This document shows positions 38,344 through 49,980 of a DNA stretch of 55,744 nt, piece by piece. Position numbers and translations under genes: made by a program. Every line of letters starts with the position of its first letter. The stretch's first letter is position 1. The notes under the pieces were generated by a model that worked only from the letters and a program-made list of their open reading frames with translations, ran no database searches and had not been told where the DNA came from. Source of the DNA: Micractinium sp. NFX-FRZ (lineage: Eukaryota > Chlorophyta > Trebouxiophyceae > Chlorellales > Chlorellaceae); the NCBI GenBank assembly GCA_029339195.1, contig JAPTJF010000418.1, forward strand, positions 1 through 55,744, read 5' to 3'.

Positions 38344-41107
38344 TCACATCAGGAGCAGCGCTGCTGCGGCGCCGCCCGCCAGCGCCAGCATGCCCGCACC
38401 GCCCAGGCGGGAGGAGGCAGCGGCCCAGCTCAGCGCAGTGCCCAGGGCCTCGTTCAGCGTGCCATCGGCGGTGGCGAAAGCGGCGGTGGGGTCGTACTCG
38501 AGTTTGGAGGTGAAGGCAGGGAAGGTGAGCACCACGCGCTGCACGCCCTCCCCCTTGTTGAAGGACGGGGCGGTGACTGAGATGTTAGTGGCGACGCCGT
38601 CTGTGGGAGAGGAAGGGACGGCAGGGCAGGGGTGATCAGCAGCCTGGCACATCTACTATCCACCTGAGGAGCACCTGAGCCTGCACCCAAGCGCTTCTGC
38701 CCACCCGCCTCTCCCAGAGCAGCCTCCCCGCCTCTAAGCTGCCCGTGACAAGCTTGATCTCCTCAGCCCTGCGCCAGCCCCAGCCCCGCCACGCCCCAGC
38801 CCACCCACCAACGAGCGCCACTGTGGGGACATCCAGCTTGGAGTCGATGGCCCCCGCGCCAGGCAGCGCCAGGAACAGGCGGGCAGCGTCAGAGGGGCGC
38901 CCCAGCCCCGCCACGGGCCGGCGCTTTGCCACCTTGTCGCGCAGGGCCGCCTGGGCGGTGGAGTTGAGGCCCTTGTCGGCGCCGGCCCCCGCCACAGCGT
39001 CATCCCGAGACATCTTGGGCTTGCCCTTGCCCTTGTCCTCCTTGTCGTCCTTGCCCTGCAGGCGGCGGCGCGCTGCGGGGGCTGCAGGGGCAGGGCGCAG
39101 CAAGGAGGGCAGCAGGCGTGGCGTGGAGGTTGCTAGCCAGCAGTGACATGGAGGGAGCCGGTGCCTGCGAGCCGGCATGCTCGGGCAAACCGGGCAGCTG
39201 CATGGGCACGCTGTCCTCACATGCTGACGCTGCCATACACTCACGTAACGCCGCCATCTGACTAACACGCACAGTGACACGCACCAACAACCCTCCCCGA
39301 CCTCACCGTCGGTCTCCTCAGCGCCCACTGCGCTGTACACCTGTTCAGCCAGCTCCTGTGCCTCCTGCAGCGCCTCGCTGCCCTGCTTCACGCTGATGCC
39401 ACGCGGTGTGCCGTCAGCGCCCAGGGTGGTGGACTTGAGCGCCAGCACAACCACCAGCTTGTTGGAGGTGGAGCAGAAGGGCCTGCAGCGGCAGAGAGAG
39501 GGAGAGTATGTCAGCAACAGCCTGCACGTCGCTTGTTGATTGGAGGCGGAGCAGGAGGACTGTGCGTGCAGGGCAGGGCAGCGGTGGCTGCAATACAGGG
39601 CTCCGCGCTTGAATCAGCAGGCATGGGATCAGTGCCGCTCTTGCGCCCAGGCATGCCCTCTGCCCCACCCTGCAGCCTCATTCCTTCCTTTCTTCACGCA
39701 GACTCACCAGCTGGAGATGGTGAGTGTAGACTTGACGTTGCCCTTGAGCACCTCCACTGGGTCCAGGCCAGCAGCTGCCGTGAAGTTGGTGTCTGCAGGG
39801 AAGAGCAGCACCTGAAACCGGGGAGAGGGGGCGGAGGAGGGGCACGGTGGAGTGAGTGTGCGGGCTGGATGCAGGAAATCAACGATGGGAGGGGCAGCTG
39901 CGCTGCATCAACGGCCCACTGCCAGTGCTGGTTGAAGATGCGCGCCTGCGTGCCCCGCCTGAACAGCACATCCACAGCCAGTCGCCAGCATCCAGCTCCC
40001 ACAACGACTCCGCCTTGAGCACCCAGGCATCCATCATAAGCGGGCCCGCCTACCTGGAATTTAAAGTCGGAGGCGCCAGCAGGAAGGGTGGCAGCCGGGG
40101 AGCAGGCGGGGAAGGAGGGCTTGAAGGGGGCGGTGAACGTGGCAGTGGGGACACTGGCCAGGGCCGGGCTGGTGACGGCGCTGAGGTCGGTGGCCGCGGC
40201 CAGTGCCCAGGAGCCCTGCTTGAATGAGAGGGACAGGGGGCGGGACGGGGGTGAGAGGAGTTGTACCTTCTGACAGTGCGGTGGAGTGAAGACAATGTAG
40301 AAGGCAAGAGGAGGCTGGTAGGCGGCAGCCTGGAGCTGGCAAGGCACCAAAGGGGCAGCACCCACGTCCCGCAAAGCACAGCATCCATCGGTGGGTGCAA
40401 CGCTCAACGCCACAATTTGTGCTGTCCGGCCTTGCACGGGAGCCGGGACACCAGCGCGCCCCCACCCCACCCCCGCCCGCCCTGCAACTCACCCCTCCGA
40501 GGTTGAGCACGTCGCCGGCGCTGCGGCCGTTGACCTTGGTGCCTGCAGCGTCCACCTCATACTGCAGAGGGGAAAACGAGGAGGAGTGGGCAGGAGGGAA
40601 GAGTCTCCTCGGGTGCAACCCCGCCCAGCACCGACCAAGCGCACCCCGGCCGCCGCAGAGCACACCAGCGCATCCCTGCACCCAAACAGCAAGAAAGCCC
40701 CTCTCCCCCCTTCCCACCAGCACCCACCAGGTCCTTGATTGAAGTCATCAGAAACTGCCCAGAGCATCCCTCTGTTGTGCCGTCGGGGCAGGCGGAGGAG
40801 AGCCCCAGGACGGTCAACTTGGGCTTGTTCGGGTTCAGAATGAGCTTGATGCCCTGCCAGGCAGGGGAACAGTGGGAGCTACTGATGTTGAAACGCAGGC
40901 AGCAGCGCAATTGGGCACAACGGCGGCCTGAAGCAGGCGACCAGCGGCGGCAGAGCTGTTGGCGTTGCGCCCCAGCGGCCACCCGCCTCCTGGCAGACGC
41001 ACCGACGACTGGAGGGCCTCCGTGCCGTTGATCTCTTCGGTTCCATCGGACCAGTCTGCGGCCAGGGCCGCGCCGGCCAGCAGCAGCAGGAGAAGCGGGG
41101 CGCGCAT
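38344..41107 (-). CDS. Secreted, probably GPI-anchored glycoprotein, tandem paralogue B (unknown family)
   Basis: Eight exons (41107-41003, 40853-40728, 40561-40493, 40215-40054, 39811-39708, 39482-39307, 39081-38809, 38600-38344) join in phase to 423 residues, matching gene 9 exon for exon. It has a signal peptide (PLLLLLLAGAALA), NGT, NFT, NST and NIS sequons and the same GPI-like tail. Exons 5 and 8 are nearly identical to gene 9, whereas exons 6 and 7 differ in length and sequence; exon 7 here has a Lys/Asp-rich run (GKDDKEDKGKGKPK) not present in gene 9. The family is unknown to me; a cell-wall or surface role is inferred from the targeting signals only. Confidence 0.8.
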
Positions 41108-41393
41108 CGTTGCAGGTGCCCTCACGTGAGTTGGCAGCAGGCCTCAGTCAACACAAGGGTGCGGAGGAATTCAAGGTGGTCGCAACGTCCCGCAGTTGAG
41201 CAACAAGGGGATCTGGGCGGTCAATGTGTTGTGCTGCGGCGCGCTGGGCCGCGCCGCGACAGGGCGCTGCCGCGGCTGAATGGCGCTCCGTCCTGCTGCC
41301 CTAAGGTCGCTGCGCTGCAATGTTATTGTATGCACAATCAGATATTTCTTCTATTTCCTCTGTTTGGACCACAATCGGTGGCGCGTGCGCAGT
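41108..41393. promoter_or_regulatory. Compact bidirectional spacer between genes 10 and 11
   Basis: Only 286 bases separate the start codons of two divergent genes, so both core promoters and 5' UTRs must fit here. If gene 11 starts at the in-frame ATG at 41280 the spacer shrinks to 172 bases. Confidence 0.55.
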
Positions 41394-43038
41394 ATGGCAG
41401 TCTCAGCTTCGCTGCAGCAAAGGCCAGCGGTGAATTGGAGACCCACACCTTGTTTTGCGAGGCGTACATACAGAGTGATCACCGCGAGAGCAGGCTCCGA
41501 TGGTTTGTGTGCGGGCTAGAGCTGAGCAAAGGCTGCCGCCGCCGTTGCTGCTGCCGCTGCCCGCCTCCGTTCCACCTTTTGCAAATGCCGTAAAACACGA
41601 GCTACTTGCTTCGTACGTGTGCAGGCAGGGACAACCTTCTGGTTCAGGTGGTGGTGGGAGCGCTGACCGAGGGCCTGCGGCTCGCAGGCGTTGGGTACGC
41701 TGCGCCACCCTGCCGGCTGCCGCTGCTGCCAGAACCAACCATTCCGCCGGCACTCAACCCCCGGTACGTGCCTCTCCCCCCCGCAGCGAGCGCGAGTACC
41801 GGGCGAGTGCAGCAGCCGCGCCGCCGCCCCGCATGCTGCGCCGTGGTGATGTGGCGGGAGTTCTGCGCCTCCTACGGGACGACTTTGCGCGGCAGTACTT
41901 TGTGACTGCAGCTGTCACTGACGAGATTTATGATGACAACTGCTTTTATGCCGACCCGACCATCAGCTTCAGGGGTAAGCGAGGGAGTCAGGGTGCGGAG
42001 CTGCGCTTACACCGGCAAGGCTGGGGTTTGAGCAGAAGAGGGTGAAGCATCTGGGCAGTCCCCTCTGCCCGCACCCCATTCTGTTTCGTCTTTGTCACTC
42101 GTGGTCCCCTTCTTCTCGGTTGCCTCCATCTAGCCGCCCACAGTACTGCTGCCAACTGCTGTACTGCAGGCCGGGAGCGGTACAAGCGCAACCTGTCGCT
42201 GCTGGTCCCCTTTTTCTGGGACGCAGCCATCGAACTGCGCTCCCTGAAACGCCTGCCACCTGCACCCTCATCCCCCAGCAGCAGCAGCAGCGGCTCTAGA
42301 TCCAGCAGGAGCGGAAACAGCAGCAGCAGCAGAACAAGGAGGGGCAGCGGCGTCGTCGGCAGCGGCCGTGGGGCTGCCCTACCAGAGCAGGCAGCACAGC
42401 AGCAGCAGCAGCGCTCGTGGTGGCAGCGGCTTCCACGGCTTGGCGTGCAGGGTGGCGGGAGGGAGCAGGCGCCGGTGCTGCTGCTGGCGGAGTGGCGGCT
42501 CACTTGCTGGCTGCGCCTGCCCTGGGCGCCCTACGTGGGCATCAATGGCACCACCACCTACACGCTGAATGAGGACGGTAACAAGGTGGGATACTGGCAG
42601 CCCACTGGTAGCCCTGATGGCGCCAGCTCAGATGGTGGGGGAGAGTGGGGAGCGCAGGGGCACGCTGGGGCAGGGGCCTTGGTTCTCCCCCTCTGCTGCT
42701 GCTGGCGTCTGCCTTTTCGCCAATCTTCTCAAGGCCCCGCTTGCCTGCAACCTGCACCCCCCATCTCCTGCCCTCTGCCCTCCCACCACGTGCTCCGTTC
42801 TCGCTCCACTGGGCGCTCCCCTGCCGCAGGCGTTCGACAGCCCTCCCCCATGCGTCCTTGATTGTGAGCCACGCAGAGGCCCGAGCCTGCCTCATTCCCC
42901 TGAACCCCTGATACCCTGATGTCCTCACCGACCTCTTATATGCAGATCGTGAGCCATGTGGAGGCGTGGGACGTGAGTGCCGTGCAGGCGCTGCTCCTGC
43001 TGCTGCAGCCCTCGGAGCGTGCGGTCTGGCGTCGGTAG
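41394..43038 (+). CDS. DUF2358-family protein, probably plastid-targeted
   Basis: Five exons (41394-41502, 41625-41694, 41787-41974, 42170-42585, 42946-43038) join in phase to 291 residues. The family has a SnoaL/NTF2-like fold and no known reaction; plant and cyanobacterial members are common. Matching parts are LRDDFARQYF, YDDNCFYADPTISFRG, RYKRNL, WRLTCWLRLPW, the GTTTYTL block and KIVSHVEAWDV. The first 37 residues lack acids until the last few and are rich in Arg, Ser and Ala, as in a transit peptide (inference). About 75 residues rich in Ser, Gln and Arg are inserted in the middle of the domain within exon 4. The exon 2 donor at 41695 is my choice; an alternative at 41764 would leave a 23-base intron. 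An in-frame ATG at 41280 is an alternative start. Confidence 0.82.
42858..42888 (+). repeat. Copy of the start of the last DUF2358 exon in the preceding intron
   Basis: ATTGTGAGCCACGCAGAGGC resembles the true exon start at 42946, ATCGTGAGCCATGTGGAGGC. A second short copy in this region is less clear. Confidence 0.65.
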
Positions 43039-43691
43039 CGGCTGGGGCAGCTGCAGGTGGAGGAGGCGCCCCTGAGCACGCCTGGAAGCTATGGAAGACA
43101 TGCTGGAAACCGCAGCTTGTAGGGGGGTTATTTTCGACTGTGGCTTGACTTGTCAACACCCAAGGCACTGAGCTGGCGGTAGCGCACACGAGCCAGGCAC
43201 AGCAGCGGGGTCGGTGCCCACTCAACTGCACAGTGCACTGCCCACCGCGAGTGATGACTGTAACGAACGTTCAACTGGCATGACCTAGGTTGTGATAGCT
43301 CAATTGTGGCGAGAGTTGGCGCTCGACCGGTGCGTGGCGTCGCACTGCGGGGAAGCCTGAGCAAATTTGCACCCGGTGCGCCATGGAAATTCATGCTGCC
43401 TGAGGTGCACTGAGGTGCAGCGCCGACATCAGGGGGCGCAGGAAGGCGGCCGGAGGGTTTTGCTGTCGGCGAAGAGCTTTGCGAGCGCAAAGTGCATGGT
43501 CCGCGATGTGATTGAAGCGGGTGAAGGTTAGCGCACTGTTGTATGTAGCCAGGGCGGCGGGGCAGCGCTCGCGTCTCCCTCTCTTTGTCGGCGCCAGGCG
43601 CCCGTCCCGCCCGCCGCGCGCGCGCTCGGGCACGTGCCTTCCCAAGCTTCGCTCGGCTGCTGCCCCATGTGCAGGCTTGGACTTTGCTGTC
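43039..43691. other. Spacer: gene 11 3' flank and gene 12 upstream region
   Basis: Both neighbours are on +. TGTAA near 43258 is about 220 bases past the gene 11 stop. The frame of gene 12 exon 1 is open back to about 43512, so a start earlier than 43692 cannot be excluded. Confidence 0.5.
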
Positions 43692-46600
43692 ATGGACGCA
43701 CAGCTGTCGGCTCGGGGGGCAGCAGAGAAGGCGGCACGGATGCGCCAGCAGGCCTCCAACATCCGGGCAGCGGTGCGCACCAGCCTGTCCGCACCTGCTG
43801 GCCCCACTGCCCTGCACCCACAAACTCACACTCACTCGCCCACACTCAAACATCCACACACGGCATGCCTGCTGCGCCCACTTGGGCAGCCAAAACTCCT
43901 GTTCAGCACCCATCAGGCGCCAGCCAAGTGCTCCTCCCCACCCTGCTGCCCCGGCCGCATATCTCGGCCTGCATGCTCCCACTCTTTGCTACAGGGCTCC
44001 CCCAATCTTGGAGGTCCGCAACTTGTATGCCTTACCTTGACCCACACACACCCACCCCTGCCCACCCACCCACGCACACTCTTCCACATACCCGGTCCCC
44101 CACACCCCTCGCCCTCCTGCGCAGGTCGCCGACCTAAAAGAGCTCTGCATTGCCCGCTCCATCCCGCGCCGCTCCCGCCTGGGCCTCTCGTGGACCAAGC
44201 AGGGCATAGACCTGCGTGACGAGCTGCGGGCGCGGGTGGACTGCACACGGCTGCCGGGGACGGAGGGGCACTCCTTCACCGATGTGCGGGACGTCCTCAA
44301 GTGAGTGCTTTAAAGTAAATTCTAGCAACAACAGAAGCATTCAATTGAATTGTAGAATTGTAAAGAGCTTGTGCTCGTTTATGGGGCACTGCCCACATTG
44401 CTGCCAACAACCGCCCTGCGGCTAGCGGCCTGCTCTGGCGGCGGCAGCCGTGGGGGTCCGGCTGGAGTGGTTTTGTGTGCGGCAGGTGTGGGTGGTCAGC
44501 AGCATGGGCGGGTTGGGTATGCTGTTTGCTTTTAGGCTTCGTCGTCTCGCGCACTGCAGTCACCTGCCTGCTCCCCCGCCTGCTTCAACCACCTCTCCGC
44601 CACCTCCTCTTCTCTTGCCTCCCCTCAGGGAGCTGCTGGGGCTTGCGGATTCTCTGGCTGAGCTGGCAGCGGATGCAGCCACCGCACCCGACGGGCCCGC
44701 CAACCCCGCCTGCTGCCCCCCGCCCCGAGACCTCGCCACATGGCTAGAAGGCCTGGTCTTCCAGCTCTTGTTTGCCGGCAACGCTGCAGCAGCCATGCTG
44801 CATTACGGTGGGCTGGAGCAGCCGCCCGCCGACGGCAGCCCCGCCGCCGAGGCGCAGCAGGCGGCGCAGCAGCGCCGCTTCCTGGCCGCGGCGCGCGTGG
44901 TGGTGCCGGTGGGCGGAACGGCCGCCAGGCGGCTCACATCGCTGGTCCTGGGGCCGGCATTTGATCGGGAGACCACACGGCGCCCGCAGGCGAGGGGCAT
45001 GATCTTGGGCATCATCCGCGTGTGGCTGGCCAGCCAGGTAAGGCCATCTCAGCCAGCGGGAATCTGAGCGCTGTCTCGCCGCCGCCCCGAGGCTACCTTC
45101 CCTGTCTGCCCCTGGGGTGGCGTGGAGGCCAGCCAGGTCAGGGGCGTCATGCGTGTGCCCAGCCAGCAAGACTCTTAGCGCTGCCTTGCAGCCCCGAGGC
45201 TGCGTTGTCCGACTGCTGGCGTGGCGGGCGCCAAATGCGTGGACGGCGCCGCAGTGGCGGGCTTGTTGCCCGGCGGCGGGGGCAGTGTCTCACTTGTGTG
45301 CATGCTCATCCTCCCACCCTCCCTCCCTCCCTCTTTCCCTCCCTCGTCCCCCGCCCTGCAGTGCATCGCCGTCTCTGCTTTCTACGCCGCCTGCCTGTCC
45401 AACCCTCACAATGCTGCGGCCGCCGAGGCGCTGGCCCCCGGGGGCGTGCTGGGCCCGGAGGCTTCCGTCGAGTGGCTGCGCGGCCTGGCAGACGCGGCGC
45501 TCATGCTGCACAGCGTAGCTGGTGAGCCTGTTTTTGCTGCTTTGCTGTAGTAGTGGCTTTCAAACTGTGGCGGGCAAGCCGCAGGCGCTGCAGTGTAGGC
45601 AGAGGGTTAGTGGGCAGAGGGTGGGCGGGCAGCTGCCGGGGCATGCGCCTCTCGTTCGGGCTGCCTCCTGCTGTGGGGCGCCTCATGTAAAAGGGATCTA
45701 GGAGCAGGCACCATCTCCCCCCTTGGGGGTCTCTCGTGCTGATGCGGCGCAGCGCAGTCGGAGAGAGGCACGCCTGCAGGACGTGCGCCCTGCCTTGGGA
45801 CACGCTGAGCGCTGCGCCATGCTGTGTCATGCCATGCTGTGTCATGTCATGCTGCGTCATGTGCCATGCTGCGCTGTGTCATGCTGTGTCATGCCATGCT
45901 GCGCTGTGCCATGCTGTGCACCGCCACGTCAACGCCTCGCAGCCGCTGCCGCCTCCCGAGCAGCTTCCTTTCCACTCTGCTTTGCCGCTTTTGCCCTCGC
46001 CCACCTGTGTTCGGCGCAGGCATTGCTGAAGAACAAACATCGGTGCGGCCCAATGAGACGCTCATCGCGGCTCTGCCCAAGCTGCTGCAGGGCCTCACGT
46101 CGCAGCGCCTGCCGCGGCACGCAGCCGCCATCTGCGCCGATGCACAGCTCATGGGGCTGCTGGCCCGCCTGACGGCGGCTGTGCACACCTCGCTGGCGAG
46201 CGGCGCCGGCTGGCTAGTAGACACAGCTGGGCTGCCACCTGGTGATTGGAAGACGGCGCGCCTCACTCTGTCAGCTTGGATGGGCTCCTGGTGCACGCTG
46301 CCGTGGCCGGCGCAGCAGGCGGAGCGCCAGGCGGCGCTGCTGCCGCTGCTGGCCGCGGCCGGCAGCATTGCGGGCCAAGAGCTTGGTTTCCTGGCTCGCC
46401 TGCCCGCCGCCGAGCCGCTGCTGCAGTTGGGTTCCCAGGAGGACGAGGAGGACGCAAGCCGTCTGTTGGCCAGCTGGGAATGCTCCATCCTCATCTGTGC
46501 CACCCTCGGCCACTTTCTTCTGGAGCCAAACGCACAGCAGCAGCTGGAGCAGGGGCAGGAGCAGGGGCAGCAGCAGGAAGGGCGGCAGCAGCTCAGCGCC

Positions 46601-48819
46601 AGCCGCGCGCGCCAGGTGTTTCAGCTGCTGGCTGACTCAGCGCCACGCGTGCTCTCGCTGGTCGACACGCTGGCGGCGGTACCGCCGGGTGCGGCCATGC
46701 TGGCAGCGCTGGCGAGCGGGCCCAAAGACCCCCGCTCCCTTCAGTCCCTGCTGCACCGCTGGATTCGTGTGGTGGTGGTGGTGTGCCTCCAGTGCAGCCG
46801 GCAGCTCAAAGCGGCCGCGGAGCCCTCTGCCGCACAGCAGCAGCAGCAGGCGGCGGCGGCCCTGCGGCTGTCGGCCGCCCTGGCCGGGCTGCTGCCACGG
46901 GTGCTGGCGGCCGTGCAGCGCATGAACGAGTGTGCTGCTGCTGATGCACCCGCCGGCGGTGCCAGGTGCAAGTGCCGTGGCTGCCAGGGGCTGGCCGGTT
47001 GCGCAGAGCTGGGCACCCTTGAATTGGAACTGATCCATGCCCTTCACGTGTCGTTCATCACGCCCTGGGACGACCTGTGAGTGTGTGTGCGCCTCGCTGC
47101 CTTGAAGACGTCCACCTATGCTTACCAGCGATCGCACGCGCCTGGGCGCTCTCGGGGCACGTCGTCTGCGCCCCGCCTGCCTGCCGGCCGGCGGGCCGGT
47201 GGTGTGCTGCCGATGCGCCTGCATGCCCACACTCTCTGGTCTGCCGCCACGCCCAATGCACCTGCCTGCGCCGTCGCTGCAGCACTGATCTGCCTCGCCC
47301 CCTCCTGCCCCTGCCCTTCCCAAGAGATCTGCTGCTGACGTGGCGCCGTGCCGGGCAGCACGCATTTTTGCCTAGTCATTCACTCCAGCTGTTGCCCCCT
47401 CCTCCTCCACCCACGCCCCCTCCCGCAGTTTGGCTGCTGACCTGGCACTGCTGCACAACAAGCTGTTCCGCCTGCATGTCGACGTCTGCGTCCTGCCCCA
47501 CGCCCTGCTGGCGGCGCCAGTTCGGCAGCTGCAGCGCGCCGGCTTGGCAGAGGCAGAGGAACACCCCGCCACAACCCCAGGAGCAGCAGCAGCAGCAGCA
47601 GCAGATACTGAAGCCAGCAGTGGCGGTGGTGGCAGCGGCCGCAGCGGGCTGAGCAGCGCGGCGGCCTGGATGCTCGGGCTGGTGGTGCTAGAAGCAACCA
47701 AGTTGCTTGAGCGCGCGGCTGAGCACCATCGGCCCGGCCCTCACGACGACCCCAGCACCTGGGACAGGTGGGCGATGGGCTGTTGGTTTCCCTAAACACA
47801 GTTCGTTCGTTCTTTGGTTTGGGAACGGTACATGGCACGCAGTCCAGATTTGAGGGGGACCCTTGTCGAGCCCACCCAGTGCTTTGGCAGTGCCTCCCTG
47901 TCGGCCAGTTGCAGCTGCACAGCCGGCCAGCATGTCTGTGCTGCCTGGGCGCCCCCCCCTGCCGCGCTGCACAGCCGCCGGGCGGTGTCTGCCACAGGCA
48001 CAACCCCACAGTTTTGAGCCCACACATGGCCGCACACGTGACATGCTGCCGCAATGTATGACCCTGCAACCCCACCTCTTGCACCCCTCTGCCACGTCAC
48101 AACACCGCTGCAGGCGGACGGCGTGCGCCCTGCTGCAGGCGACCGCGGCGCTGGCGGCAGCGCAGCAGCACGCGGCGCCGCCTGCAGGAGGCGGCCAACA
48201 GCTTGAGGAGCGCATCATCGGAGGCGGCACCCCGCGGCAGCGCACAGTGCAGGCACTGTCGGTTGTGGCAGCCGCCGTGCTGCCTGGCGTCAACATTCGG
48301 CCCCTTGAGGTGCAGGCGCAAGACGGCAGCACCATTGTGTGTGCGGACCCCGCAGCGCCCGGCTTGGAAGAGGCCAACCGCACTGGCGAGGCGCTGGCGG
48401 AGGCTGCTGCTGCAGCGGCGGCGGCAGAGGCCAGAGAGGAGTTTGTTCTGGGCAAGCTCGGCCGCAAGCTGGTGTGCCCGGAGTCAGCAGCGCTGCTGCC
48501 GCAGCTGCTGCTGCGCCTGCTGCCGGAGGCCGACGGACCGCCCAGCGAGGATGCAGCAGCAGCGGCAGCAGCGGCACCTGTGAGCCGGGAGGCAGCGGTG
48601 CTGCAGGCTGAGGCGTTGGTGCTCCGCCAGCGGTGCGCCTACCTGCGCTGCCCCGGCGGCACCGGCAGCCCTGCCAAGCGCAGCAAGCTGTGTGGGCGCT
48701 GCCTGACGCTGCGCTACTGCTCGGCTGCCTGCCAGCGGGCAGACTTTCCCAGCCACGTGGCCGCCTGCAAGGAGCTGGCCAGGCGGCAGGCAGAGGCGGA
48801 GTCAGAGGAGGTTGGGTGA
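43692..48819 (+). CDS. Large MYND-type zinc-finger protein
   Basis: Seven exons (43692-43772, 44125-44300, 44629-45037, 45362-45521, 46020-47076, 47429-47767, 48114-48819) join in phase to 975 residues. The only recognisable domain is a C-terminal MYND finger (residues 915-959) with ligands C915, C920, C934, C937, C943, C947, H955 and C959, ending RYCSAACQRADFPSHVAAC. MYND fingers bind proline-rich peptides in partner proteins and are often found in transcriptional regulators and methyltransferases; no SET domain is present here. The rest is long, Ala/Leu-rich and helical, and looks like a repeat-type helical scaffold. Gln runs occur near residues 455-475 and 560. Partner and process are unknown. 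The intron after 45037 contains a copy of the exon end. Confidence 0.85.
45110..45215 (+). repeat. Copy of the end of MYND-gene exon 3 and its intron start
   Basis: The block running from GGCCAGCCAGGT through CCCCGAGGCT at 45020-45095 recurs at 45116-45210 with substitutions. The copied donor reads CAG|GTCAGG. Confidence 0.7.
45826..45915. repeat. CATGCTGTGT-type low-complexity repeat in an intron
   Basis: Repeated CATGC, TGTGT and TGCGC words form an imperfect 10-15 base tandem array between two exons of the MYND gene. Confidence 0.75.
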
Positions 48820-49980
48820 TGACATGTAACGCAAGTATGAACTGCGTTGCTTGGCCCTGCCCAACTGGCATGACACAATTACCCTGCTCTGGGCCTGCTG
48901 TCCTGGCATGTAACCCTACACGTGCGGATGCGGTGCACGCCTCACAGCTGACAGCGCACCCTTGCACCTCCCACCTCTGGCACCTCCACCCGCTGCCCAG
49001 GCTGCGACGCCGCTGTTGGACGGCATCCCCCACTTCCTCTTCCGCTGGCAGCCGCTGCCAGCTTGTTGTGGCAAAGATTTTGGGACAAGCCTGTCACAGG
49101 ATGAAGAGGCGCCCTAAGAGCACCTCTTCAAGACTTACATCCAGGATAGAAAGACAGTACATGACTTCAGGATGGAAAGACAGTGCATGACTACTCCTCA
49201 AGACTTACATTCAGGATTCCTGCGAGGAGAGCACTGGGACCGTATGGGAGCTCCAGACAGAACAAACGGGGACCGCTGTACCACACTCAAGGGGGGACAC
49301 TGTACAGGTTTGCAAGCCGCTGTACACAACTTGACGAAGCACTGCAGGGGCTGCTCAACATTGCCCGCGCTGCTGCTCAGGCGTTGTTGGGCATGATTGC
49401 GCGTGTGCAGCACATTGAGAATGTGTGGATTGATGTTTGATACAATGTTCCGGTGGGCTTGCTTGTGAGGGGCAGCATGTGTGGGTGAGGGGTGCTGGTG
49501 CTGCGATGGGTTGATGCACTGCTGAGGTGCCAGTGGTGTCTGCCAAAGAGGACAGGGCAAGCGCTGCACAGAGGCAGACCCGCCCGGGTGGGTTCTGAGC
49601 GTGCTGCTGCCGTTGATTGCTGCCTTCCCGGCTCCAGCTCACCGCTGCTTCCACCGCCGTCGCCGCCACTGCCCTGGATGCTGCACACTCACCACTGCTC
49701 CCGATGCTGCTGGGCTGGCGTGCTATGCCTGCTGTGGTTGTTTGGCCAGCAGGCGTGCTATCCAGCGCTGCCCCCTTGCCTCCCAGACTTATTAGTCAAG
49801 CTCAGCCAAGGACATGTTGCAGCCATGTATCTACACATGTGCCACTCTTGCCAAAAGTCCCTGTCATCCCTAGCAGGCATTGCGAAAAACACCCTCCTTT
49901 GCGTCATAGCACCCTCCCCCCATCAGTTCAGCCATCGCCGCCTCCCCCTCCTCTAAATGCCACATCCTTGGCATGGGTGC
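48820..49980. other. Convergent spacer between genes 12 and 13
   Basis: No exon is credible. TGTAA occurs at about 48825 and 48909 on +. On the minus strand UGUAA occurs twice inside a short duplication near 49119-49215 and could end gene 13 transcripts. Confidence 0.5.
49119..49215. repeat. Interleaved short duplications
   Basis: CAAGACTTACAT(C/T)CAGGAT occurs twice (about 49130 and 49199) and GAAAGACAGT(A/G)CATGACT twice (about 49149 and 49174). Confidence 0.8.

Noticed and set aside
41764..41786. 23-base intron in the DUF2358 gene
   Set aside because: It has plausible ends and phase but is shorter than any credible spliceosomal intron here. A donor at 41695 gives a 92-base intron with the same phase.
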